From: Neurospora tetraspora | Lineage: Eukaryota > Ascomycota > Sordariomycetes > Sordariales > Sordariaceae | DNA: 64,000 nt | Direction: 5' to 3' | NCBI RefSeq assembly: GCF_033439725.1 | Contig: NW_026944388.1 | Location: 2,542,001 to 2,606,000 of the forward strand | Shown: positions 33,961-47,849 of the stretch, piece by piece | Layout of the letters: every line of letters starts with the position of its first letter | Position numbering within the stretch: the stretch's first letter is position 1 | Notes under the pieces: model-generated | The model's database searches: none | Told to the model about the DNA's origin: nothing | The model's input: the letters and a program-made list of their open reading frames with translations, nothing else | Made by a program: the position numbers and the translations under genes

Positions 33961-36311
33961 GCTAATGGTGTCGATGAGGCGAAAGCGACTTGTCTAGGTT
34001 TGGGATAAAGGAGTTGAAAGGAGAATCTCAGGTAGAGGTATGAATAACCTTGGTAGTTGTGAAGAAAGTAGAGGAGGAGGAGGAGGGGGGTTTTGTACCT
34101 ATATAGTCAGCTCTGGATTTTGGGTTTTTCAAAACGTCGACAAGGACAACAGGGGCAGTGCGTGGGCGCACGCCTTAAAGAGTGCAGTGCCTCGCGAGCA
34201 AGTAAGGTAGTTACAGTACGCTTGGGCTCGCTTGGTTGCTTGGTTATAGTTTTGGGTTACATAAAAATATCGCACTAAAATATCATCATTGGTTATCGGT
34301 CTTTTAAACGGGGGGTTCGGCGTTCACTCTTAGATGTGAGTATGCTACCAAGTCCCCGGCGGGCCAAGTAAGTGGTTTCCCTTCGAGTATTTCAAATGAT
34401 ACCCAACCGTTCGCTGATAGTTTTGCCCCTCGGGCTCCTCGCCGAGCTGAGAGGGTCTGACTCCGGACTGTCTCATTGGATGTCGGGTAGGCATTTCGGG
34501 AACCACTAGAACATCAACATCTCGGTCTCTTCGCCGAGCTTAGACGGCGATCGAGTCGGGATGGTTACGGGGACAGCGGGCATCTTATGCGTTGGTGAAG
34601 ACGAAGTCACGTCGGGGACCTACCGTCAGCATTACCACTTGCCACTCGCTAAAATCTCAAGCTCCTTCGTTCCCTCGACTACTAGCGCCGACTCGCTAGA
34701 TCTTTGCGTCTCCTGTCTGTGAAGGGACCATCCAGAAGGCCAAAAGCCCTAGCGAGTACAACCTCAAAAGTCTAAAACAAGACATCTGGAACCCCGGATC
34801 TGCTCGCCGAATCTTGAGCCCGTCCGGGGATAACATTCGGCGACGTCAACGTAACTGAGTTACGTTCGGTCACAAGGCGACCGATGACAGGCAGCGGAAC
34901 GGGGACCATTTCCATGCGGTCATGCGGATGAGTGGCACTTCACTTCACCATCCCCTTCCGTGATTTCATGGAGCCATACGGCGCAGCAGACCCGGCGACC
35001 ACCCACATGGAGAAACAGACACATGGGACACATGGAACGCATGGTTGTCAGCAGCCGGCTTCGCCGTACGGGATCTGGCTTGCTGCAATCTGGAAGAGTG
35101 TGATGGTTTGTGATACCCACCCATCACCTTGAACCGAACCGAATCGGAGTTAAAAGGTTGAAATGGGGATGTCTTGCCGAAGAGACAACGCGGTGGTGGT
35201 GGGCAGAACCAGGAGCTAGTCTGTGTCCTGTCTTGGGTGATATCGATCTTGGGATGTCGGCGACGTTCGTCATGATTAGCGAGTGTCTCGAGCAGTCGCC
35301 GATTTTGAGACATCACATTGACGACCAGTGGTTGAGGAAGGAGTAGGTGTTATGTTGCCAAGGGTCAAGTACGGGGAACTGAATGGTGGTTGCCCGCCCG
35401 GGCTTGGGCCATTACTAGCCTACCGAGAGCCGAGACATGCCGGCCGGCGACCGGCGACTGCATCCGACCATCGCACACCACAACCACTTCCCATCCAGCG
35501 AGAGCCTCAACCCCGAGCCTTCTCCCATTCATGTCGAATAAAATCTCGTCGGCGGCATCCATCGATCGACGTAACCCGCCCACCTACCTTTCGCTACCTG
35601 TCTGCGCCTCGCAAGGACATCTCAGCGTAGCGATGAACCCCGAGCGCAACACCAACTTGCCATTCAGCCGCCGTCATTCTTTGGCTAGGTAACCACAAGC
35701 GAAGCATTATCTCGAACCTTGTTGTATTCGGAGCCTTCAGAGGTGCTTAATATGTCTTACGTACGCTATGTTGGTGACGGTCAAAGGTCAAAGCACGATT
35801 GCTACGGCTGTCCGCCTGTCGCGATGTCACGATGGTTGAACTGGGTGGGGAACTCTTCGCTCTCCAATGCCCCAAAGAATGACGGCTTCAAGAAAACTCC
35901 AGTTTTGCTGTAGGACTGATATAACTTTGGATGGAGATCATATTGGAATCCAAAGCCAGATACGGCCAGTTGCCGTCCTTTTTAACGGAGTTTATTTTCT
36001 GTCTTTGGGGTTTCACGACCTTGACGATAGGCATTAGGTAACGCTGGCCAGCACCATGAGATTTTGATTAGCGCCGATCACCACCCAGTCACCAGTAACC
36101 GAGCGCTAGGCAGGCCCGAGAAGCCTTGTTTTCCGCGTGCGGTAGCATTGTTGACAGCTAGCTTCGTAAGGCTTCAGGCTGCGATTCAGAAAGGAATGTA
36201 ACCTAATGTGCCCTGGACTTTAATCGCCGTCCTGGTGATACAGCTTGAGAGTTTGGGCTGCTTGGCTCCCGACGGGGAGTATTATCGAGGTCCTGGGTTT
36301 CTGGCCTGCAG
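33961..36311. other. Intergenic region up to first RIP block
   Basis: About 2.35 kb of normal base composition after the regulator's stop. The first few hundred bases are probably its 3' UTR. Around 34430-34540 two similar stretches share CTCGCCGAGCT. No frame with recognisable domain content is present. Confidence 0.55.
34848..34866. repeat. Perfect 9-bp palindromic arms
   Basis: AACGTAACT and AGTTACGTT separated by one G. It has the size of a dimeric regulator site, but nothing ties it to a gene. Confidence 0.6.
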
Positions 36312-39300
36312 GGGTTAGTACTAGCTACAAAAGTTACTTTTGCGCAAGATTTGGAAAGTTATATTAAGCGCCTACTAATAATATTTATACTATTATATTT
36401 CGCATATACTATATTCCTGTAGTTTTCCCGCGGCTGTTACTAGCCCACTAAATTTCGCGCGACCGCGACTGTAATAGTATTATTACTTACTACGTTTCCT
36501 ATTGTATACTACAATATATTAAAGTACAACCCTATATTAACTATAATTACTAATATACGTATTTATCTATATATTATTAATAAGTAAGCCGCTTACTACT
36601 ATATATCTGTAATTCTTTATTCGTATACTAATTACCGGCCTAATACGATCCTAATATAGGAAAGTAGGGTAATAAATTCCCTAATTTTAATTAATAAAAT
36701 TTATTTCGGTTAGTTATGTATAGAAGTAATTGCTAATAATACTATGCTTAATCCTATTTCTAATATACTTAATGAATTCATTTTTAAAGTACTTAATAAA
36801 TCCGTACGCTCTAAATATATAGAAAATAAAGACCCGCTACCGCTTAATTCCTTTTAAGTACTTTCTTTGCTTCTTTTTATTATAAATAATAAGTTTAATT
36901 ATTAAAGTAAACGCTATAGAAAACGGAGCTGCGAACCCCTCAAATTAATTCTAGTAATTATAAAGTAATTAAATAATAGTCTTTATATTTTTAAAAATAT
37001 TATAAAAATCCGTCGGCGTTATTAAGAAGTAGAAATATTTATAATACTAGTTATTAAATAGGAATATAATTAGTATTAGGTTTTATACGTTTATACTAAG
37101 AGGGAAATTTAAATGCTAAAAAGGGGGATAAAAAATATACGGAAAAATTATAATATTATTACTATATATATAAGGACGGTAAATAATTAAATAGCGAGAT
37201 TAAAAAAACGTTTAAAAGTATTTGCTATTTAGGAAGCCACTATTCCCTACGCCTTAAATAGGTAATTTACAGTAATAATTATAAAGTTACTATTTTTAAA
37301 TAATATAATTATATTATAAATTTTTATAATGAAAATAATATATTAATAATTAAAAAGAAATATGTTACGTTTCTCCTTTTAGTAAATTACTTTATTATAA
37401 TAGTAGAAAGAATAATCCTTAAATATAATTATCCTACTTATAAAGAGCGGATAAATTATTATAGGGGTTATTATTTTATTATTTAAAAGCTCGCTAATAT
37501 TATAAGGTTCTTAAATTTGAAATTAGAAAAAAAAACTACGTATTACTAATAAGGAAGATTCCCCTATAGTAAAATATAAAAAATATTTTTAAAAGTTTAA
37601 TAATTTTAATAATTTGAAAATTAAATGTATTTTCTTCCATAATTTTAATTTAAAAATGAAAAAAAAAGAAATAAATTTACTATTAAATCAATTTTCAGAA
37701 GCGAAAACTATTTAAAAATTTTATAAGAATGTAATATAATTACAATTATAGATTCGATATATAATACGATTTATTTTACCTTTTTCTTATTTATAATTAT
37801 AGTATAGGATAATTACGGATTATAATTTCCTATTATTTCTTTCTTTACGTTTAATTAAATTAGTAAAATTATTAGAGAATATTTAAAAGTATTAATCGAA
37901 TAATATAGTAATTTACTGGGTTAGGTTTTAAAATATATAATTATAAACGATTTAGTAGCGGAATAAAAGGGTATACGGTTTACCTTCGATATTACTTACT
38001 ATGGAGTAAATATAGTCGAATATTTATTATATAAAAAATATCTTTAAATTATATTTTGTAAATACCTCTAAAATAATACTTATACTTTATAAACTATAAT
38101 TATAACTTTATATAATTAATTAATAGTGGAAAATTATTTCTAATTTATTAATGAAATTATTATTTATACTAACTTAATAGAAATTGAATATTTCTATAAA
38201 AATTGGCGAAGTTATATTACATATTGGGCGTACTAATTTAAATATATAGTCCTACTACTTTTATACATTAATACTACGAATATTTTTTGGAGTTCTAATA
38301 TATTTATTTAAAAATTATTAATACTATTTCAAAGTAAGAAATAAACGCGTTATATAATTTAATCGGTATTTTTTATATAATTATTAATAATGTATATAAT
38401 TACTTTCGCCGTACTAATAAATAATAATCCCGTTTAAGATTCTACTGGGGACTGCTTATATTAGCTTTTCCGGAGTTTAGGTTTAATAAATTACTAATCC
38501 GCATATAAACTCTCGTTTTTTTATAATATTATACTATTAAAAAATGGCGGCGTAAATAGTAACCCCCTAAATTTAAATATATTCGTATATTTAATTGAGA
38601 AATACTATTATAAGAAGAATAATTTAATGAGTAAAATTTATCCCGTATTTTTTTAATTGCTAATTCGTTAATATTTTTTCTTTAATAATAAAATAAAAAA
38701 TAAGGAATTAAATACTATCTTTATACCCGAACGACTACCGCCTAAAGAAAATGATTTTTCTAAACTACAAAATCCGAGACTTTAGAACCTCAAAAATAAC
38801 CTAATAGATATTAGTAAATGCCTTATAAATATACTGCAATATAAATATTATTAATTCGCTATTTAGCAATTACTTTATACTTATATTTAATATTACTACC
38901 TCTCTTTCAATTTATGATAATCTACTTATTTTATTTAATTACTTAATTTTTAAGTTAAAAATAAATTCAAAATTCATAAAGAAATTCGTATACTATTTAA
39001 GGGTACTTTTAATTATATTATTAGTATACTTCGAAGGTATAAGTTAAATTTTTAAAAGGTTAATAAATAATTAACTACGAAGGTATAGGAAATTTTAGAT
39101 TTTATAGAAGCTAACGATAATAGTCTGAATAAATTAGACCGGGCATTAAATAATTTCTACCTTATAATTTAAAATAGTATTGATATTATTAACGTTATTA
39201 AAATAGAGAAATTAATTTAATTATAAAATGACGCGCAAGTTGAAGTTTAGGAGCAATATAGAATGAAATAGGAAAATAACCTACTACTTCATTACTTTAA

Positions 39301-42056
39301 TATTAGTATTTAATTTCTAATTCTAAATTCTTCTTTTTTAATTTAATTTCTTTAATAATTATCCGGGTTTCTCTTTCCTAATCTTTAAAATCTCTACCAT
39401 TTTTTTAAGAGTATATATATAGAATATAACCTATTAATTCGCTATTTTAACGTTAGCACTTGACCTTTAACTTTAGGTTCTTTTTTTCTAATTCGATTTC
39501 TTTAATAGCTATTTAGGTTTCTTTTTCCTAATTTTTAAAATCCCTAATACCTATATAAATCTTCTTTTTTCATCTCTTAAGAAGAAATCTTATTCTTAGT
39601 ATCTTCTTTCGTTAATATATTTAGTTGTATAGGGCTATAATTAAATATTTATAAATTACGAAAAAATACTTTTTAAATATATATTTAGGGTAGTATAAAT
39701 TTAGAGTTTTTAAACGTTTTTCTAAGGTAGTACCCTTTAAAAATAGGTAGTTAGTAAAATACTTTATAATGTAATATAGTAAATAATATAATTATAATTC
39801 TGTACTAAGAAATATATCTTTATATACGCTATTAGTAATTATTAATTATAGCCGTTTATAATTAATATTCAAGTGCTATACTTAAATAGAGTTTAATAAA
39901 AATATTAAATATACGTTCATTATACCCTACTTAATTATTTTACGATTTTTTATAATTTATATCATAGTATATAATTATATATTTAAGAGAATATTCAAAA
40001 TACTTGTAAGATACTAACGAATTATTACCCTGTATTAATATCTTATATAAGTAATAAAATAAAAAATATTAAAATATCCTAAATTTGTAATAATAATTAA
40101 CAATATAATAAATTCGTCTATACCTTCCATTTATACCTTCTATTTAAAAATCTACAAAATATATTTAAGATGAATGTATTTAAATAAATATTCTTAATCA
40201 GGAAATCCTTACTCTTTTATACCTTTTTTCGTCGTACTTTCTTCCCCTTCTTTCTTCTTTCCTTTTATAACTTTATAATTACAAACCTTTATATATATCC
40301 CCTATATACCTATCGCCTTCTTAATTTCTATTAATATTATTTATATATATATAGCGAATTTTATTATGTTGTACATCTTTCCTATTATTATAAATATTTG
40401 TACTTTTTTATTAAACGAATTTAAATAGTAATTAATATGAATTTTATAATTATTTAATATATAATTTAAATTTACTAAAATGCCCCCAATATGCGCGCTA
40501 GTAATGAGAAAATAAGCGGAAATAAAGAGAAGGGAACTTTAAAGAAGGTTCGTATAAAATAATTACCCTACTTTCCTACTATTTTTTAAAAGTTAATATA
40601 TAATAGAAAAATGATAAAAGATTAGAAATAGAAGTAAAAAACGTATTTACCCTGAATAAAAAGCTGATGAAAAAGCCCGGTATAAAGAAGAATTTACCTT
40701 ATAGCGTTTACGTTAATAGAATTATTAATAATAAGACCGGTAATACTTAGAAATATTTTAATTAAAAGGGTACGGGAAATATTTGTTAAGAGTATGCAAA
40801 AGGTAATTATATTACCCTATATAAAAATATGAATTAAGTTTTTAAAATTTAGTTACTACTTAATAAATACTAATGTATTTAAATTTTGTATTATATTATT
40901 CTTAGCTTAAAGGCTTAGTAAGAGAAGAATTATATTTTAAAGCCTAAGAAATGTATTAATGCTTTTTATAAATAAGGCTAGAACTTCGTTAAAAAAATAT
41001 ATGAATCTAAGAAAAATAATAATAATATTACTATTATTCTTTTAATTCCCGGCCCCGTTACTTTCCCGTAGGTTTTTAATACCGCTCTTTATACTTTAAT
41101 CATTAAAAAGACCGAAGAAAAAAAATATAAGAAGGCGAAGTTAGAATTCCTTAAGCGTTGAGAACAAATTATAGAGAATATAATAAATTCGGTTTATTTA
41201 ATACAAAAGGCTATTAAAGAAATAGTTTAAAATATATATAATATAAAAAGAAATTTCTAAATTTATAATACTAATATAATAAATTTAAATAAAAATACTT
41301 GAAAAATATAGGATAATAGCTAACTAGCTATTAGGCTACTACTCTTTATTCTCTTTCGAATGATACTTTAAGTATATTTATATCTAATATTACTTTTAAT
41401 AATAACGGGAATATAGAAGGTAGCAAAAATAATAATATTAATAAGGATATTGAGAAGGAGAACAATAAGAATGAAAATAGCGAAAATAAGATTAATAAAA
41501 ATATTAAGAAGGAGGATAACGAAAATAAGAATAGCGAGAATAAGAATAGTAAGAACGATAATATAAAAATTAATAAGTAGTTAGAATTTTATTAATTAAT
41601 AACTTTTTCGCTATTCGAAAGAATTTTTTCGCTACTCTAATAAGCTTTTACCTATTATCTTACTTCTTTTACTTTTATATAACTAATTACCCCAACGCTT
41701 TCCCGCACTATTAGAATACCGGAATATATAAGATTCATTTTAATATAATAAGATAAAAAAGGGTAATATAACGACGATAATTCTAATAATAGAATTTCTT
41801 TATAATTATTCTAATCGTTAAATAATATTCTTAATGTACGAAACTTAATTTAAATATAATAAATTATAATACTTAATATTAGATCTTTTAATATTATATT
41901 TAAATACTTAATATTTTAAAGGAAGACTCTTCTAATTATATTTATATTATATATAAAGTTTCAAAAAACCTAACTTCAATTTTATATTGTATACGATAAT
42001 ACTGGTATCGCTATTATAATACCGGCCCACGATATATATATCGGCCGGCACTAACC
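36312..42056. mobile_element. RIP-degraded repeat block, class unknown
   Basis: 5.7 kb of extremely AT-rich sequence with abrupt borders to normal sequence at both ends. Stops occur in every frame, TpA is in great excess and few CpA/TpG remain, the pattern left by RIP on a former transposable element. The ends look like short inverted repeats: GGTTAGTACTAGCTA at 36313-36327 against CGGCCGGCACTAACC at 42042-42056. Their five mismatches are all transitions. TGCAG (36307-36311) and TACAG (42057-42061) could be a target duplication with one G-to-A change. I could not identify a reverse transcriptase, transposase or other domain with confidence, so class and coding strand stay open. Confidence 0.7.
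39275..39551. repeat. Diverged tandem duplication inside RIP block
   Basis: Two copies of about 125-129 bp (39275-39399 and 39423-39551), both running from an AACCTA-type start through TTTCTTTAATA to CCTAAT[C/T]TTTAAAAT. Differences are mostly transitions. Confidence 0.65.
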
Positions 42057-43979
42057 TACAGCTTTAGCGCGATTACGCACGGGACTCAGAAATCACAAGT
42101 AACATTGGTATTTGTCCGTGCGGTAGCTAGAGTCAGGCGGTGCACGTCCGAAATAGGCTTAAACCCAGGACCTCTTTAACGACCCCCTCCCGACTCCCGA
42201 ACGACTCCCGGGGGAAGGATGACTTTCGGCCTACCTACAACACGATCTCCATTATCACAAGACAAGGCAAGCTGACACAAGACAAGAGGAAAGGGAAAAG
42301 AAGAAGAAGGAAGAGTTCTTGATCGATCGGATAACGACAACACTCTCTAATCTTGTTTCCGGGGCGAGAAAAAAGGATCGTGATCAAACAAACACGGCAA
42401 CCCGCCTGAACCATTGTTACAGATCCCAGTCTCGGGGACCTGGGGTTCTATCGTATTAACGTATCGGTTCAGCATTCCTCCATTTCGATCATCAACCACA
42501 CAACTGGTCATTGATCAGCCCATCTTGCTATATACCAAGCCCGAGTCCCGACGCAAAAGACAAAACTGATGTTGTAGATACTCCGGGGCCCGGCCTGTAC
42601 CTATACATACCAATCAACACAGTTGAACGCCGATCTCCGGGGTGTTTGTTGTCCTCAAGGTTTGTTCAACAAGGCTTCGTGTATAGATACGGACTGGATC
42701 ATACGATGGCGCTTGCATATTGATGTGAAAGCCAAAGGACACACAAAAAGGATTCAAAAGCAAAAGCAAAGAGAATCGGCAAAGCCAAGTTAAGCCAAGA
42801 AAAAGCCCCCAAATGCTGTCCCCATCTCCCTCTGCACAGTCATCCCGCCCCTGAAGAGGGTTCTTTCTTCAAGGGATAGATGTACTATGTATTCAGCACC
42901 CCGGTGACTGGTTAGGGCGGCTCGGGGAACAACAGTACGGAAGGAGCGAGATCTGTCCGGCCCATCACTGCTCATCCTTCCTCAACACCAAAGTCTTTTT
43001 TTTGATTCAACAGTCGAAAGCTGAATGATCAACGCCTCGTCATCGTCCTCGCTGCCGTCGTCGTTGAACGGAAACGAGACGAAACGGCCTTGCTTCCGCC
43101 TTAAACTTTCACGATGCAAAACGCAAAATGCAATCTTGGCACCTAACGTTGGTCTAGCTGCATGCAGGGTATTTTTATCAAGATTCGCCAAGATGGGTGA
43201 AGATCAGCCAAAGAAGAAAGGCATAGGCAAGCCATCTTGTTTCGATACATAGCAAACTTTTCCTTTCCCTACAACAACCGAGCGAATGGCACAGTCCAAC
43301 CCCCATTCTCGAGAGAGTTTGGTGGCGCCCAATGCTTAAAGGATGGCAGCAAACATCACCAGTGGTGATGAGGCTTCAAGAATACCTCAGACGGTGGGAC
43401 GATTTTTATCGGGGAAGCAGAAAGAGAGACGGGTTGCCAGCCACTGAAGAACATGAACTGCTTCAGCCATACCCGACCCGAGACATTGCCTATACCACAG
43501 AAAGGATACACGGTATGGTATGTACAGAAAGCAGGAAAGAAAAAAAATTAGTTCACTCACTCGTCGGGTACCTCACATCCAAATGTCTCACATACCTTTC
43601 CTCGTCCAGGACAAAAAAGCTGAGACCTTTTACAAAATGGCTAGGTACGGATCGGAAAGGCATTAACAAGATTCAATATGGCATATCAAATTTTCAAAAT
43701 AGCATATGCAAGGTAAGATCACGCTTTGGTTGTGGAACGAAACGGATCAATTAGATATATAAACGCCTAGGAAAGTTGACCAGAGGTTTCGAGCTAACAA
43801 CCAAACCAGTATTGTACACTACTGTATGCCAAATCTTAACGGGTGATCGGCAAAAAAGGTCTCAGCTTTTCTGTCCCGGGCGAGCTTTCTTACTTAGCTG
43901 TACAGAAACAAATAAGGCGTTGGCGTTCGTCCGCGCAAAGCCGTGTCGGACTTTGTCTCACATGTCAAACCGGACGGAG
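42057..43979. other. Unique-looking island between two RIP blocks
   Basis: 1.9 kb of normal base composition between the two degraded blocks. No frame shows a domain or credible codon pattern. It may be old intergenic DNA into which both elements inserted. Confidence 0.55.
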
Positions 43980-43981
43980 TA

Positions 43982-44108
43982 CTCGTCAGGTCTACAAAAT
44001 CGACCTCTAACTAGCGGGCGGGCCACTAGTTAGAACCATTAACTCGTATACGACCATTAATTCGTACCGAGCGGGGTACATCCCCCACCCGCTATTTTGC
44101 TAGCAAAT
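43982..44108. repeat. Left terminal inverted repeat of Fot/pogo element
   Basis: About 127 bp matching the reverse complement of 55463-55593. The first 49 bases are identical; further in are a few transitions, then small indels near a C-run. Confidence 0.9.
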
Positions 44109-44284
44109 GAAAGTCGCTCATCCGGAGCCAATAATTTTTTTTAGTAATATATCTATATTTTCTAGTCGTATGCAATATTGTTGATACGACTAGTATATGC
44201 ATTAATACGTAAAATTATTGTTATTTTATATGGTTATCATTACATACCTATTTTAATATGTACTACCTTACAATATTAACCTCC

Positions 44285-46824
44285 TTACAATTAGAATCCC
44301 TATAACCTTCCTCCTCCTCGTTATCATTATTATTGGGAATAGCTTTATCGACGTTATTATTGTCCTCGTCTTTATATTCTTCGTACTCTTCGTTTTCTTG
44401 GTTTATTTGTACCTATCGTCTGTCGTTGGGATACTACTAGTCTAGGTCTTTCTGTATATTTACTAGTTTATTATCTTTAATAATCTTAGCTTCCCTTGGT
44501 TCCTTTGGTTCCTTTTTTAGCAGTATAATACCCTTGCTAGTTAACTACGCTGTAATGGCATTATTTGTAACCTTCTTTCTTGCTTTATTAAATACTTATG
44601 GAGTGCGCGGTTTGGGCGGATTATTAGGAGGTTGCTAGTAGAGAGGTAGAGTTACGTTATTTGTAGTACGTTTACCCCCTAACTATTTAACCTCTTTATT
44701 TATAGTTCTTTACCTTTCGGTTTAAAAGTGGTGCTAGCGGTTAACTCTCTCCTTACGGTATTTATTAATTAATTAATCCTTATTAGAAAGCTTTGTAATA
44801 TATAATTTAGTATATTCTTAAATCTTTCTTTGGGGGTCTTAAAAACCCTTAACCGTAACCTTTCGTTGATTAATTATACTTTCTATATTATAATGAAGTT
44901 ACTAATTTATATTTTTAACGTACTTTATTCTTATTAAAGCTTTCGAATATAAATACGTTCGTTTTCTTTTTTAGTAAGGGTAATACGCTAGTATTTATTT
45001 ATTATAGCGTATAATCGACTATTACTAATAATAATAATATTACTACGTTTTAATAGACAGTTAGTATTACGTTAGTTATATAATGCTTTTTCGATTACCT
45101 CCTCTTTACATTTATATTTGAATTCTACCTCCTTTATAATTACAAAATTGAGAGTATTGCTAGCTTTATTTCGCTTAGTTAGTACGTGTGAGATTATTAG
45201 GAATATAGTGTAATCTCCCTTATTTATAGACGAAAACTATTAATTGATATATTCGTTATAATTTTTAATAGAGGGGAGGTTAAGTATTAGCGTAACTATA
45301 TTGCTCCAATCTTTAATAGTACGGTCCTTTTTTTTTGGTATAGATGGTTCTATTAAAGTAGGGAGCTTTCTTATTGTAGGGGGGTTAGTTAGTATAGGTA
45401 AAGAAGGATTGCTTGGTATAGTTATTGGTACGAGCTTTGGTATGCGGAGGGGTGTCTTTTCTAGTTCTATATTAAGATTAATAATCCCTTGCTTTGTAAA
45501 ACGAACTATATATTCCTTCTTCTATTTAATATATTTATTATTTGTTAATGAAGTTAAAGGATTACGAAGGTTTAAAAGAATTAAATTAGGGTTAAAGGGA
45601 TTTAAACTAGTACGCTTCTAAGTAGAATAAATATTTTTAGGTTTAAATACTTTCCTTCGAACTTGCTTGAGGTTATTAAGAAAGTCTAACTTATTATAGT
45701 TAACGTTATTGAATACTAATTTCTTACGTATATTAATTTAGTGAAAGTGCTTATAAACTTAGAAGATATTAATATCGAGAGGTTAAAAGAAGTATATTAA
45801 ATGAGGGGGTAAAAGAAAAAGAGTAACGTTATTCCTCCTATATTGTTCGTAAAATTCGATAGTGCAGTAATTATTATAGTTATTTAGTATTAAAATTTTC
45901 CTCTCCTCTTTATTAAGGGGATAAGAATACTCCTCCTAGTGCTTAAACTAATCAAGGGTATACTAATTATCGGTATAACCTCGTAGAGAGGCGGCAATAA
46001 TTGTCCCGTTATCGAGGGAGTTATTAATATACTTATATATAATATTGACGCTAGGAAGTAAGACGAAGGGTAGTATAGTACGGCTAAATGTAAAAATAAC
46101 TTCAAAAATAATAATAAAAAGTCTCTAGTCAGGATTAATAGATTGTACTTCTATTATTTCAGTGTAAATCTATATATAATAGGCCTTATTTGATATACTA
46201 ATTCTAAAGTTAGATTTATTACTATTCTAGACGTTGTTTCGCCTGACCTTGTACTTAGTAATAGTATTATTAAAGAGATAAAAGACCTCTTCGACGTCTA
46301 CTCGTGTTTATAAAGCCTTACGTACCCATGCTATAGACTTAGTACGTACGCTGTAGAAGTCTCCCCGTTATAGATATCGTCGTACCTATTTGCTATTAGT
46401 ACGAGGGATGGTAATAGAGGAATCTTTATTACCGTTATTACGGTTCAATTTAATTAAGGTAATTATAGTTGAAACTAACCGCTGAGGAGTTATTTCGATA
46501 CCTATAAGGTATAGTTAGTTTTATTTAATAAGATTTGTAAGTAGTACTTATTAACGGATATTTATATATTAATCCAAGTATATATAGTAAGATTCTCTTC
46601 TCTAGTCAATAGGGTTCTATAACCTCTATTGTCTACCCTTGAGTCTGCTCTCTTGTAGCGGTTAACGATTTGTTTATAAGGAGTTCAAAATGCTTTCGTT
46701 GTATTTGCTATAGTTTTGAATCCGTTGTTTTAAAACGCCTTTACGGCGGTTTGAATTCTCCCCTCTATAGGGAGCGTCCTCTACACATTATTAATAATAT
46801 CTTTAGTATTAGAAGTTAAGTTAA
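44285..46824 (-). pseudogene. pogo/Fot-type transposase, RIP-destroyed
   Basis: Reading the minus strand through many stops gives an ordered set of pogo-type landmarks. An N-terminal helix-turn-helix-like segment lies near 46.7 kb (RIQTAVKAF, then NNGFKTIANT). The first DDE block, normally DETGFRI, reads NKSNFRI near 46.2 kb. The segment matching SDTGYTN..W reads RGYTDN. The second block, normally LDNHGSH, reads LNNYNNY near 45.87 kb, followed by LFLLPPH and QPLD-like text (PLDIN). An acidic Asn/Glu/Asp-rich tail ends near 44.29 kb. Both catalytic aspartates examined are now Asn or lost, as expected from G-to-A change. The extreme N-terminus continues on the other side of the Gypsy insertion (about 55147-55300), so the insertion also breaks the gene. 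Confidence 0.8.
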
Positions 46825-47113
46825 TGTGAAGTCGCTAGGGACCTGTCAGGCGTTGGACCCGTGCTAGTACCGAGGAGCGCCGATGTCTACATAATACAAC
46901 GCCGTAGTGTAGCGTCGGAACGGTTCGGAGCCGTCGCGGACTTAGCTACTATAGAATAGAATTTACAACGATATAAATAGCCGGTCGAACTCGCCTCCAA
47001 AATTATTAGGGTTAATTATTAATATATTTTTAGTCTTCCTCTTACTTTAACGTTTCCTACGTACTTGCGCTATCCGTAGGTATTTCAACCTACTTTCCTC
47101 TATAATCCTAATA
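46825..47113 (+). repeat. 5' LTR of Gypsy copy 1
   Basis: 289 bp from TGTGAAGTCG to CCTAATA; the terminal CA has become TA. Its first 100 bases are much more GC-rich than the matching part of the 3' LTR, so the two LTRs were mutated unequally. Confidence 0.92.
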
Positions 47114-47849
47114 CGTTAATAGTTCTTCCTATAGGAATTGAGCCATTATTAATAGGATACAAATATATAGCGGACGATCCATTTCTCGGACCGCCGAAGA
47201 AACCCTTCTTTCTATTTCTAATATATAAAAATTATTTATTACCCTTTTTACCGCAACCGACGATAACCCGTAATAATAACTTCCTCTTTCGTTTTAATAT
47301 CGTTAGCCGACCGTTGAAAAAATAAACGACAATAATTCGAATAGCGATTATTCCTTTACTCCCTCGTATATTTCATATAATCCTCTCTATTATTTAAAGA
47401 ATAATACTATAATATAAAAGTAAAGATTTTTTTAAATTTTATATAGCGGTTATTAAATCATTTTTAATTTACCTCCTATCCTATATATTTTTATACGATT
47501 AAAATAATTTTATAAATTTATTAAAATAAAATTAATTTAAAAATTACCTTCCCGTCCCTTTCGGATTCCGCTATTAAAATTATTTTTTCTATAATTAAAT
47601 ATATTTCTCAACCCTCACTACTCCTATTATTACTCCCTAAATTATAATACCTATTACTCTTATATCTATTTAACCGAATTAACTTATTACTTTATTTAAA
47701 TATCGCCCCAAATTTAATATTTCCAAATTTACTAGCGAAAACTCTTCCTAATTACGTAACTTCATTTTCAATATTAATAATTATTATTTCGAATACCCCC
47801 GGACTCCCCTTTCTTTCGCCATTAATTATATCGAAAGCAATCTTAAAAA

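Noticed and set aside
45301-45621. 106-codon plus-strand frame in the Fot/pogo element
   Set aside because: The recognisable transposase is on the minus strand; this is an open stretch in RIP-mutated DNA.
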